The notes under the pieces are model-generated. The model ran no database searches, was not told the origin of the DNA, and saw only the letters and a program-made list of their open reading frames with translations. A stretch of DNA of 64,000 bases from Flavobacterium sp. N1736 (lineage in GTDB: Bacteria > Bacteroidota > Bacteroidia > Flavobacteriales > Flavobacteriaceae): contig NZ_CP109994.1 in assembly GCF_025947065.1 (NCBI RefSeq), forward strand, positions 4,960,001-5,024,000, in the 5' to 3' direction. This document shows positions 24,722 to 31,427 of the stretch, piece by piece. The position numbers and the translations under genes are program-made. Within the stretch, counting starts at the first letter, position 1; each line of letters begins with the position of its first letter.

Positions 24722-24729
24722 TACTTTTG
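24722..24729 (+). promoter_or_regulatory. -7 box of rpsU
   Basis: TACTTTTG matches TAnnTTTG, 37 bases before the ATG, leaving a leader of about 30 bases that includes the Shine-Dalgarno. Confidence 0.5.
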
Positions 24730-24742
24730 CACCCTTAACGAG

Positions 24743-24750
24743 AGGAGGTG
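24743..24750 (+). promoter_or_regulatory. Strong Shine-Dalgarno sequence of rpsU
   Basis: AGGAGGTG, fully complementary to the 16S rRNA 3' end, ends 8 bases before the ATG at 24759. Almost no other gene in this window has such a site. In F. johnsoniae the anti-Shine-Dalgarno is masked by bS21 and its neighbours bS18 and bS6, and rpsU (bS21) keeps a strong site as an autoregulatory device. A weak CACC (24730-24733) / GGTG (24747-24750) pairing could partly cover it. Confidence 0.9.
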
Positions 24751-24758
24751 TCTATATT

Positions 24759-24953
24759 ATGTTAATTATACCAATTAAAGACGGAGAAAATATCGATAGA
24801 GCATTAAAGCGCTATAAAAGAAAATTTGATAAAACAGGAACTGTTCGTCAATTAAGAGCACGTACTGCTTTTATTAAGCCTTCTGTTATCAAAAGAGCTC
24901 AAATTCAAAAAGCTGCTTACATTCAAAACATGAAAGATGGTTTAGAAAGTTAG
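24759..24953 (+). CDS. rpsU: 30S ribosomal protein bS21
   Basis: A 64-residue basic protein of the 30S platform near the 16S 3' end. It has the S21 pattern MLIIPIKDGENIDRALKRYK, RKFDKTGTVRQLRAR, then a Lys/Arg-rich helix. In Bacteroidota this protein helps hide the anti-Shine-Dalgarno, so its level can decide whether Shine-Dalgarno messages are read. The gene has the window's clearest Shine-Dalgarno, consistent with translation by ribosomes that lack bS21. A terminator follows, and hpf (ribosome hibernation) is two genes downstream. Confidence 0.97.
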   Translation: MLIIPIKDGENIDRALKRYKRKFDKTGTVRQLRARTAFIKPSVIKRAQIQKAAYIQNMKDGLES

Positions 24954-24976
24954 TATTAGCTTTTCAGAAAATAATT

Positions 24977-25016
24977 ACCGTTAGTTGTCAAGATTTTGAT
25001 GCTAACGGTTTTTTTA
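24977..25016 (+). terminator. Terminator of rpsU
   Basis: ACCGTTAG / CTAACGGT arms with a 17-base loop, followed by a run of T. Confidence 0.75.
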
Positions 25017-25098
25017 TGCTTAATTTTGAGATGAATATAGTTTTGATATATTATATAGGTGGAATGTTAAGTTTTGTGTAAAATGAAAAGGTTGTTTT

Positions 25099-25992
25099 AT
25101 GAAATCAAATAAAGAAGCGTTTCGTGATTATTTACAGCTGGAGAAAAAATATTCTTCCCATACCGTCAACGCCTATTTAAATGATATAATGTTTTTTGAA
25201 ACATTTAATAAAAACCATTTTGATCAGGATAATATTGAGCATGTAAATTATAGTCAGATCAGAAGCTGGATTGTTTCATTGGTGGATGCGGATATTTCGA
25301 ATGTTTCTGTTAATCGAAAAATGGCTTCCCTAAAGGCTTTTTATAAATTTCTTTTAAAAACAAAACAAATAGAAGTTAATCCAATGCTGAAACATAAAGC
25401 ATTGAAGGCACCTAAAATTATTCAAATTCCTTTTTCTGAAAAAGAACTTACAGATTTGATCAGGGAAGTTGAGAATCCTGTTGGGTTTGAAGAAATACGA
25501 GATAAACTCATTGTAGAAATGTTTTATACCACCGGAATGAGAAGAGCAGAGCTGATACATTTGATGTTTCGAAATGTAGATTTGTCTTCGAATGTGATTA
25601 AGGTTTTAGGAAAAAGAAATAAAGAGCGTATTATTCCTGTTCTTCCGGTTATTATCGGGCAATTTGATTCTTATATAAAGGAGAGAGCTTTGATTGAAAA
25701 TATAGTTGACACAGATTATTTTTTTATTTCAAAAAAAGGGTTAAAATTGAGCGAATCTTTTGTGTATCGATTAATAAATTCTTACTTTAGTAGGGTCTCT
25801 GAAAAGGTAAAAAAAAGTCCTCACGTGCTTCGGCACACTTTTGCGACTCACTTATTAAATAATGGAGCAGATTTAAATTCAGTTAAGGAATTATTAGGGC
25901 ATTCGAGTTTGGCATCTACACAAGTTTATACTCATAATAGTTTAGCAGAGCTTAAAAAAGTGTATACTAATGCGCATCCAAGAAACAAATGA
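25099..25992 (+). CDS. xerC: Tyrosine recombinase XerC-type
   Basis: A 297-residue site-specific recombinase. The N-terminal SAM-like domain (about 1-90, SHTVNAYLNDIMFFE) binds DNA. The catalytic domain has the first Arg in TTGMRRAELIHL, then HVLRHTFATHLLNNGADLNSVKELLGHSSL (His-x-x-Arg and His) and the nucleophile Tyr in STQVYTH. The length and lack of mobile-element neighbours fit the housekeeping Xer enzyme that resolves chromosome dimers at dif, not an integrase. No dif-like site was identified nearby. hpf follows 34 bases later. Confidence 0.9.
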   Translation: MKSNKEAFRDYLQLEKKYSSHTVNAYLNDIMFFETFNKNHFDQDNIEHVNYSQIRSWIVSLVDADISNVSVNRKMASLKAFYKFLLKTKQIEVNPMLKHKALKAPKIIQIPFSEKELTDLIREVENPVGFEEIRDKLIVEMFYTTGMRRAELIHLMFRNVDLSSNVIKVLGKRNKERIIPVLPVIIGQFDSYIKERALIENIVDTDYFFISKKGLKLSESFVYRLINSYFSRVSEKVKKSPHVLRHTFATHLLNNGADLNSVKELLGHSSLASTQVYTHNSLAELKKVYTNAHPRNK

Positions 25993-26026
25993 TAATTCTT
26001 AAATGTTTAACCCTAAAATTAGTATT

Positions 26027-26329
26027 ATGAAGGTAGATGTTCATGCCGTTAACTTTACTGTTGACAGAAAGTTGGTAGATTTTATTCAAGAGAGAATGGA
26101 TAAATTAGAAAAATTTTACGATCGAGTTGTCTCGGCCGACGTTTTTTTAAAAGTTGAAAGAACAAGTGATAAGGAGAATAAAGCAGTAGAGATAAAAATT
26201 AATGTTCCGGGGGATGATTTTTTGGTTAAAAAGCAATGCAAAACATTCGAAGAAGCAGTAGAACTTTCGGCAGAATCTTTAGAGCGTTTACTAGTAAAAA
26301 GGAAAGAAAAAATAAGAGCACACATATAA
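26027..26329 (+). CDS. hpf: Ribosome hibernation-promoting factor (HPF/RaiA family)
   Basis: A 100-residue short-type HPF that binds the 30S decoding region of idle ribosomes. It has the N-terminal MKVDVHAVNFTVDRKLVDFI, the helix ERMDKLEKFYDRVV and the second helix TFEEAVELSAESLERLLVKR. The frame is open from an ATG at 26003, but the family start is at 26027. It follows xerC closely, and a hairpin (26385-26411) ends the unit. Its neighbourhood with rpsU suggests a cluster of ribosome-state regulators. Confidence 0.92.
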   Translation: MKVDVHAVNFTVDRKLVDFIQERMDKLEKFYDRVVSADVFLKVERTSDKENKAVEIKINVPGDDFLVKKQCKTFEEAVELSAESLERLLVKRKEKIRAHI

Positions 26330-26353
26330 TTGAAAAATTTTTTCAAAAAATGT

Positions 26354-26383
26354 TTTGATACAAAGATAAAATAGCTACATTTG
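26354..26383 (+). promoter_or_regulatory. Promoter of the tRNA-Thr/Tyr/Thr-tuf unit
   Basis: TTTG at 26354-26357, an 18-base spacer and TACATTTG at 26376-26383 fit the Bacteroidota -33/-7 consensus, about 40 bases before the first tRNA. This is one of the two best promoters in the window. Confidence 0.7.
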
Positions 26384-26384
26384 C

Positions 26385-26411
26385 AGTCCGTTAGAAATAG
26401 CGGACTTTTTT
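26385..26411 (+). terminator. Hairpin with T-run between hpf and tRNA-Thr
   Basis: AGTCCG / CGGACT with a 10-base loop, followed by T residues. It would stop read-through from xerC-hpf. RNAs started at the promoter just upstream would begin inside the left arm and so escape it. Confidence 0.65.
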
Positions 26412-26420
26412 ATTGATATT

Positions 26421-26494
26421 GCCAGCGTAGCTCAGTTGGCTAGAGCAGCTGATTTGTAATCAGCAGGTCGTGGGTTCGAGTCCCTCCGCCGGCT
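26421..26494 (+). tRNA. tRNA-Thr (anticodon TGT)
   Basis: A 74-base cloverleaf. The anticodon stem GCTGA/TCAGC encloses TTTGTAA, so the anticodon is TGT, reading ACA. D arm GCTC...GAGC and T loop TTCGAGT are present. The acceptor stem GCCAGCG/CGCCGGC has an A-C mismatch at pair 4, and the T stem has a T-T mismatch at its second pair. The CCA end is not encoded. Confidence 0.92.
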
Positions 26495-26546
26495 CTAAAT
26501 ATTTCAAATACGATTTGAAATTGTTCATGCAAGTATTGATAAAAAA

Positions 26547-26627
26547 GGGGAGATACTCAAGCGGCCAACGAGGGCAGACTGTAAATCTGCTGTGTGAACT
26601 TCGCAGGTTCGAATCCTGCTCTCCCCA
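26547..26627 (+). tRNA. tRNA-Tyr (anticodon GTA)
   Basis: An 81-base class II tRNA with a long variable arm. Acceptor GGGGAGA/TCTCCCC; anticodon stem GCAGA/TCTGC with loop CTGTAAA gives GTA; T arm GCAGG TTCGAAT CCTGC. Confidence 0.94.
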
Positions 26628-26695
26628 CAATTTTGATTTCAGATTAATGATTTCAGAATTTAGATTTGTCTAAAAAAGATTTGAATTGATTCGGT

Positions 26696-26738
26696 TTTAG
26701 ATTTTAATCTAAAATCAAGGATCTAAAATCTAAAATTA
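26696..26738 (+). repeat. AAATCTAAAATC-type repeat between tRNA genes
   Basis: Runs of TTTTAGATTTTAATCTAAAATC and ATCTAAAATCTAAAAT separate tRNA-Tyr from the second tRNA-Thr. It is the same unit as before hutU, hemL and the PspC-domain gene. Confidence 0.65.
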
Positions 26739-26745
26739 GGACTCT

Positions 26746-26817
26746 GCCGGTGTAGCTCAGGGGTAGAGTGCTTCCTTGGTAAGGAAGAGGTCTCGGGTTC
26801 AATTCCCGACATTGGCT
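26746..26817 (+). tRNA. tRNA-Thr (anticodon GGT)
   Basis: A 72-base cloverleaf. Acceptor GCCGGTG/CATTGGC with two G-T pairs; anticodon stem CTTCC/GGAAG with loop TTGGTAA gives GGT, reading ACC and ACT. T arm TCGGG TTCAATT CCCGA. tuf starts 55 bases later. Confidence 0.94.
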
Positions 26818-26872
26818 CAAGTAAGTAGGAAATTGAAAATTAATATATAACTAAGATTAAAAATTAAGTAAA

Positions 26873-28060
26873 ATGGCAAAGGAGAATTTTAATCGTTCCA
26901 AACCGCACTTAAACATAGGTACAATTGGACACGTGGATCACGGAAAAACTACATTAACTGCAGCAATTACAAAAGTATTGTCTGATGCTGGTTACTGTCA
27001 AGCAAAATCGTTTGATCAAATCGATAACGCTCCAGAGGAGAAAGAAAGAGGTATTACTATTAATACATCACACGTAGAGTATGAAACAGCTAACCGTCAC
27101 TACGCTCACGTTGACTGTCCAGGTCACGCGGATTACGTAAAGAACATGGTTACTGGAGCTGCTCAAATGGATGGAGCTATCTTAGTAGTTGCTGCTACAG
27201 ATGGTCCAATGCCACAAACTCGTGAGCACATCCTTTTAGGTCGTCAGGTAGGTATTCCAAGAATCGTTGTTTTCATGAACAAAGTGGATATGGTTGATGA
27301 TGCTGAATTGTTAGAGCTTGTTGAGATGGAAATCAGAGACTTGTTATCTTTCTACGAATATGATGGAGATAATGGTCCTGTAGTTCAAGGTTCTGCTTTA
27401 GGAGGATTGAATAATGATCCTGCTTGGGTACCAAAAATCATTGAATTAATGGCAGCTGTTGATGCTTGGATCGAAGAGCCAGTGCGTGACGTAGCTAAAC
27501 CATTCTTGATGCCGGTTGAAGATGTATTTACAATTACTGGTCGTGGAACTGTTGCTACAGGTCGTATCGAAACAGGTATTGCTAATACAGGAGATCCAGT
27601 TGAAATCATTGGTATGGGAGCTGATAAATTAACTTCTACTATTACAGGAGTTGAGATGTTCCGTAAAATCCTTGATAGAGGTGAAGCTGGAGATAACGTA
27701 GGTTTATTGTTAAGAGGTATTGATAAAGAATCTATCAAAAGAGGAATGGTTATCATTAAGCCAGGATCAGTAAAACCACACGCTACTTTCAAAGCTGAGG
27801 TTTATATCTTGAAAAAAGAAGAAGGTGGACGTCATACTCCATTCCATAATAACTACCGTCCACAGTTCTACGTACGTACAACTGACGTAACAGGAGTTAT
27901 TACTTTACCAGAAGGAGTAGAGATGGTAATGCCAGGAGACAACTTGACAATCAATGTATCTTTATTAAGCCCAATCGCAATGAGCGTAGGTTTACGTTTC
28001 GCTATCCGTGAAGGTGGTAGAACTGTAGGTGCAGGTCAGGTGACTGAAATCGTAGGATAA
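26873..28060 (+). CDS. tuf: Elongation factor Tu
   Basis: GTPase of 395 residues that carries aminoacyl-tRNA to the ribosome. G1 is [10 protein letters not shown], the effector region [18 protein letters not shown]3 [12 protein letters not shown] and G4 NKVD; domains 2 and 3 follow ([31 protein letters not shown]). It lies in the classical position behind tRNA genes and before tRNA-Trp, secE and nusG. Codon use is strongly biased, as expected for a highly expressed gene. Confidence 0.98.
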   Translation: MAKENFNRSKPHLNIGTIGHVDHGKTTLTAAITKVLSDAGYCQAKSFDQIDNAPEEKERGITINTSHVEYETANRHYAHVDCPGHADYVKNMVTGAAQMDGAILVVAATDGPMPQTREHILLGRQVGIPRIVVFMNKVDMVDDAELLELVEMEIRDLLSFYEYDGDNGPVVQGSALGGLNNDPAWVPKIIELMAAVDAWIEEPVRDVAKPFLMPVEDVFTITGRGTVATGRIETGIANTGDPVEIIGMGADKLTSTITGVEMFRKILDRGEAGDNVGLLLRGIDKESIKRGMVIIKPGSVKPHATFKAEVYILKKEEGGRHTPFHNNYRPQFYVRTTDVTGVITLPEGVEMVMPGDNLTINVSLLSPIAMSVGLRFAIREGGRTVGAGQVTEIVG

Positions 28061-28076
28061 TCCTATAAAATATTTA

Positions 28077-28118
28077 AAAAGCCAGTTGATTTTCTTAATA
28101 GAAATCACTGGCTTTTAA
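28077..28118 (+). terminator. Hairpin between tuf and tRNA-Trp
   Basis: AAAAGCCAGT and GATTTTC pair with GAAATC and ACTGGCTTTT around a short loop, ending in T. It probably ends most tuf transcripts. Confidence 0.7.
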
Positions 28119-28120
28119 TT

Positions 28121-28191
28121 ACGGGCGTAGTTCAAGGGTAGAATAGCGGTCTCCAAAACCGTTGATGGGGGTTCGAATCCCTCCGCCCGTG
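28121..28191 (+). tRNA. tRNA-Trp (anticodon CCA)
   Basis: A 71-base cloverleaf. Acceptor ACGGGCG/CGCCCGT, anticodon loop CTCCAAA giving CCA, T arm GGGGG TTCGAAT CCCTC, discriminator G as in bacterial tRNA-Trp. It precedes secE directly. Confidence 0.94.
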
Positions 28192-28209
28192 CAATATAAA
28201 ATATATCAA

Positions 28210-28407
28210 ATGACAAAAGTTACGAATTATTTATCAGAGGCTTTCGAAGAGTTAAAGTCAAATGTTACTTGGCCTGCTTGGGCTGAGGTTCAAAAATTGA
28301 CAATTGTTGTAGCTGTATTTTCGGTTTTATTCGCCTTGGCAACATGGGGAGTAGACGAATTTTTTGCAAAAGCTTTGGCTGGATTTTTTAACTGGTTAAA
28401 AGGATAA
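28210..28407 (+). CDS. secE: Preprotein translocase subunit SecE
   Basis: A 65-residue inner-membrane protein: a cytoplasmic amphipathic segment YLSEAFEELKSNVTWPAWAEVQ, with the conserved V-x-WP pattern, and one membrane helix (about 31-55, LTIVVAVFSVLFALATWGVD). It is the short single-helix type that clamps SecY. The frame is open from 28162 through the tRNA-Trp end, but the start is at 28210. nusG follows 10 bases later, the common secE-nusG order. Confidence 0.93.
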   Translation: MTKVTNYLSEAFEELKSNVTWPAWAEVQKLTIVVAVFSVLFALATWGVDEFFAKALAGFFNWLKG

Positions 28408-28417
28408 TTTTTTTGTG

Positions 28418-28969
28418 ATGGCAGATAATAATGTGAAAAAATGGTATGTGGTTAGAGCTGTAAGCGGACAAGAAAATAAAGTCAAAGCTTACATCGAAAC
28501 CGAGATTGCCAGACTAGGTATGGGTGATTATGTTTCCCAAGTTTTAGTACCTACAGAAAAAGTAGTTACTGTAAAAGAAGGAAAGAAAATGTCTAAGGAT
28601 AAAGTTTATTTCCCTGGATATGTTATGATCGAAGCCAATTTAGTTGGTGAGATACCTCATATTATTAAGTCTATTACTAGTGTAATTGGATTTTTAGGTG
28701 AGATTAAAGGCGGAGAACCTGTTCCTTTAAGACTTTCTGAAGTAAATAGAATGTTAGGTAAAGTAGATGAGCTGGCTGTAAATACAGATACTCGTGCTAT
28801 TCCTTTCAACTTAGGTGAAACTGTAAAAGTGATCGATGGTCCTTTTAATGGGTTTAATGGAACAGTTGAAAAAATTAATGAAGAAAAGCGTAAACTTGAA
28901 GTAATGGTGAAAATTTTCGGAAGAAAAACACCATTAGAATTGAGCTTTATGCAAGTTGAAAAAGTATAA
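28418..28969 (+). CDS. nusG: Transcription termination/antitermination factor NusG
   Basis: A 183-residue protein. The NGN domain (about 8-120: WYVVRAVSGQENKVKAYIE, YFPGYVMIEA) binds RNA polymerase. The C-terminal KOW domain (about 130-183: GETVKVIDGPFNGFNGTVEK) links to ribosomal protein S10 or Rho. A GTG lies directly before the ATG used. It stands upstream of rplK-rplA as in most bacteria. Confidence 0.96.
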   Translation: MADNNVKKWYVVRAVSGQENKVKAYIETEIARLGMGDYVSQVLVPTEKVVTVKEGKKMSKDKVYFPGYVMIEANLVGEIPHIIKSITSVIGFLGEIKGGEPVPLRLSEVNRMLGKVDELAVNTDTRAIPFNLGETVKVIDGPFNGFNGTVEKINEEKRKLEVMVKIFGRKTPLELSFMQVEKV

Positions 28970-28988
28970 TTTTTGTTACATCTATAAT

Positions 28989-29024
28989 AACCACTATAAT
29001 CGCTTCCTATGATTATGGTGTTAA
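28989..29024 (+). promoter_or_regulatory. Possible leader hairpin before rplK
   Basis: CACTATAATC can pair with GATTATGGTG (9 of 10) between nusG and rplK. L1 controls the L11-L1 operon through a leader structure in other bacteria; a link here is only a suggestion. Confidence 0.3.
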
Positions 29025-29036
29025 ATTTTTTAAAAA

Positions 29037-29474
29037 ATGGCTAAAGAAATTAGTAAGGTAGTTAAACTACAAGTTAAGGGAGGTGCTGCGAATCCGTCGC
29101 CACCGGTTGGACCTGCTTTAGGAGCTGCTGGGGTTAATATCATGGAGTTCTGTAAGCAGTTCAATGCTAGAACACAAGATAAACCTGGCAAAATATGCCC
29201 AGTACAAATTACTGTGTATAAAGACAAATCATTTGATTTTGTTGTTAAGACTCCTCCAGCTGCTGTCCAATTATTGGAAGCTGCAAAGCTAAAGTCTGGA
29301 TCAGGTGAACCAAATCGTAAAAAAGTAGCTAGTGTTACTTGGGACGTTATCAAAGCTATCGCTGAAGATAAAATGGTAGATCTAAATGCTTTTACAATCG
29401 AATCTGCAATGAGCATGATCGCTGGAACTGCTAGATCTATGGGTATAACTGTATCAGGAGATGCTCCTTTTTAA
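29037..29474 (+). CDS. rplK: 50S ribosomal protein uL11
   Basis: A 145-residue protein of the GTPase-associated centre. It has the N-terminal [20 protein letters not shown], where the [10 protein letters not shown] loop contacts factors, and the C-terminal rRNA-binding domain with GTARSMGI. It binds 23S rRNA near L10. It is the first gene of the rplK-rplA pair; rplA starts 13 bases later. Confidence 0.97.
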   Translation: MAKEISKVVKLQVKGGAANPSPPVGPALGAAGVNIMEFCKQFNARTQDKPGKICPVQITVYKDKSFDFVVKTPPAAVQLLEAAKLKSGSGEPNRKKVASVTWDVIKAIAEDKMVDLNAFTIESAMSMIAGTARSMGITVSGDAPF

Positions 29475-29487
29475 TTAAGAGAAAGAA

Positions 29488-30177
29488 ATGGCAAAATTAA
29501 CAAAAAAGCAAAAAGAGGCTGCTTCAAAAATTGAAAAGAACAAACTATACTCTTTAAAAGATGCAGCTGCATTAATTAAAGTTATAGCTTCTGCAAAATT
29601 TGATGAGTCTGTTGATATCGCAGTTCGTTTGGGTGTAGATCCAAGAAAAGCGAATCAAATGGTTAGAGGTGTAGTTACATTACCTCACGGAACAGGTAAA
29701 GACGTTAAAGTATTAGCATTGGTTACTCCAGATAAAGAAGCGGAAGCTAAAGAAGCTGGAGCTGATTATGTAGGTCTTGACGATTATTTACAAAAAATTA
29801 AAGATGGTTGGACAGATGTTGATGTTATCATCACTATGCCGGCTGTTATGGGTAAATTAGGTCCATTAGGTCGTATTTTAGGACCTAGAGGTTTAATGCC
29901 AAACCCTAAAACAGGTACTGTAACTATGGATGTTGCAAAAGCTGTTGCAGAGGTTAAAGCTGGTAAAATTGACTTTAAAGTTGATAAAACTGGTATCGTA
30001 CATGCAGGAATTGGTAAAGTTTCTTTTGGAGCTGAGCAAATTTATGACAATGCACACGAAATTATTCAAACATTAATCAAACTTAAACCAACTGCTGCTA
30101 AAGGTACCTACATTAAAGGTATTCACCTTACAAGCACTATGAGTCCTGCAATTGCATTGGACCCTAAAGCAGTATAA
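29488..30177 (+). CDS. rplA: 50S ribosomal protein uL1
   Basis: A 229-residue protein of the L1 stalk, which moves with deacylated tRNA. Signatures are [40 protein letters not shown] and [14 protein letters not shown]. In other bacteria it also represses its own operon by binding the leader RNA. The length is normal. Confidence 0.97.
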   Translation: MAKLTKKQKEAASKIEKNKLYSLKDAAALIKVIASAKFDESVDIAVRLGVDPRKANQMVRGVVTLPHGTGKDVKVLALVTPDKEAEAKEAGADYVGLDDYLQKIKDGWTDVDVIITMPAVMGKLGPLGRILGPRGLMPNPKTGTVTMDVAKAVAEVKAGKIDFKVDKTGIVHAGIGKVSFGAEQIYDNAHEIIQTLIKLKPTAAKGTYIKGIHLTSTMSPAIALDPKAV

Positions 30178-30199
30178 TTGGTAGTTAATAATTTTTAGT

Positions 30200-30700
30200 A
30201 TGACTAGAGAAGAAAAATCAATCGCGATTGAAGATTTAACTGCACAGTTAGCTGGTACAAATATTATTTATGTATCTGATATTTCTGGATTAAACGCAGA
30301 AACTACTTCAAGCTTGAGAAGAGCTTGCTTTAAAGCAGGTATAAAATTAGAGGTTGTAAAAAACACTTTGCTTGCAAAAGCAATGGAAGCTTCTGCTAAT
30401 GACTATGGTGATTTACCTTCAGTATTGACTGGTAATAGTGCTATATTTATTTCAGATGTTGCAAATGCACCTGGAAAAATAATCAAAGATTTCAGAAAAA
30501 AATCAGCAAAACCTGTATTAAAAGGAGCTTACATTAATTCTGAGATTTATATTGGAGATGATCAATTAGAAGCATTAGCTACTATCAAATCTAAAGAAGA
30601 ACTTCTTGGAGAACTTATTGGATTATTGCAATCACCAGCACAAAGAATTATTTCTGCTTTACAAAACAAATTCGCTGGTAGCGAAGAAGCTGAAGCATAA
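30200..30700 (+). CDS. rplJ: 50S ribosomal protein uL10
   Basis: A 166-residue base of the ribosomal stalk, which carries L7/L12 dimers on its C-terminal helix. It shows VSDISGLNAETTSSLRRACF, EVVKNTLLAKAM and the helical tail ELIGLLQSPAQRIISALQ. It lies directly before rplL. Confidence 0.96.
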   Translation: MTREEKSIAIEDLTAQLAGTNIIYVSDISGLNAETTSSLRRACFKAGIKLEVVKNTLLAKAMEASANDYGDLPSVLTGNSAIFISDVANAPGKIIKDFRKKSAKPVLKGAYINSEIYIGDDQLEALATIKSKEELLGELIGLLQSPAQRIISALQNKFAGSEEAEA

Positions 30701-30708
30701 TAATTCGT

Positions 30709-30730
30709 ACAAGGAATTTAATTTCCTTGT
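30709..30730 (+). promoter_or_regulatory. Hairpin between rplJ and rplL
   Basis: ACAAGGAA / TTCCTTGT arms with a 6-base loop and no strong T-run. It may be an RNA processing site or adjust the higher output needed for L7/L12. Confidence 0.4.
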
Positions 30731-30791
30731 AGCTTAATTAGCGCACAATAAATAAATTATATTTTACAAATCATTTTAAACGATAGAAAAA

Positions 30792-31163
30792 ATGGCAGAT
30801 TTGAAACAATTCGCAGAACAATTAGTTAACTTAACAGTTAAAGAAGTTAACGAATTAGCAACAATATTAAAAGACGAGTATGGTATCGAGCCTGCTGCTG
30901 CAGCTGTAGTAGTTGCTGCTGGTGGTGGAGAAGGTGCTGCTGAAGAAGCACAAACTGAATTTACAGTTGTATTAAAAGAAGCTGGAGCTTCTAAATTAGC
31001 TGTAGTAAAATTAGTTAAAGAACTTACAGGTTTAGGTTTGAAAGAAGCTAAAGATGTAGTTGACGGTGCTCCAAGTAACGTTAAAGAAGGTGTTTCTAAA
31101 GAAGAGGCTGAAGGTCTTAAAAAATCATTAGAAGAAGCTGGAGCTGTAGTTGAACTTAAATAA
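30792..31163 (+). CDS. rplL: 50S ribosomal protein bL12 (L7/L12)
   Basis: A 123-residue stalk protein. It has an N-terminal dimerisation helix (about 1-35), an Ala/Gly-rich hinge ([20 protein letters not shown]) and a C-terminal factor-binding domain with [20 protein letters not shown] and [14 protein letters not shown]. It recruits translation GTPases. A hairpin follows before rpoB. Confidence 0.97.
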   Translation: MADLKQFAEQLVNLTVKEVNELATILKDEYGIEPAAAAVVVAAGGGEGAAEEAQTEFTVVLKEAGASKLAVVKLVKELTGLGLKEAKDVVDGAPSNVKEGVSKEEAEGLKKSLEEAGAVVELK

Positions 31164-31185
31164 GTTTACTCGGTTTTAAGAACTA

Positions 31186-31228
31186 GGTTTAGGTCTTGAG
31201 TTAAAGCTCAATGGCCTAAACCATTTTT
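31186..31228 (+). terminator. Attenuator-like hairpin between rplL and rpoB
   Basis: GGTTTAGG pairs with CCTAAACC and TTGAG with CTCAA inside it, followed by ATTTTT. A partial terminator here would lower RNA polymerase output relative to ribosomal protein output, as known in other bacteria. Confidence 0.6.
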
Positions 31229-31427
31229 CGTATAATAAAATATATCCCGTTTTATTATCAAATAGTTTAAAATACGAAAAAGTTTTTGATCAATACGAAG
31301 AAAAAAAATTGAACTTACTTTTACGGTTTATTTTTAAAGATGTATTGATTATAATAAGAAAGTATAGATTAAACAGTGTGTGTTTACACAAAAAATTACT
31401 TTTTTTTAATCAAAATTTTGTCCATTG

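Noticed and set aside
25099..25992. Tyrosine recombinase as integrase of a genomic island
   Set aside because: Size, sequence and position between rpsU and hpf fit housekeeping XerC. tRNA genes are nearby, but I see no att repeats or foreign genes.
27385..27792. Open frame of 135 codons on the minus strand within tuf
   Set aside because: It is an antisense frame caused by strong codon bias in tuf, without any family signal.
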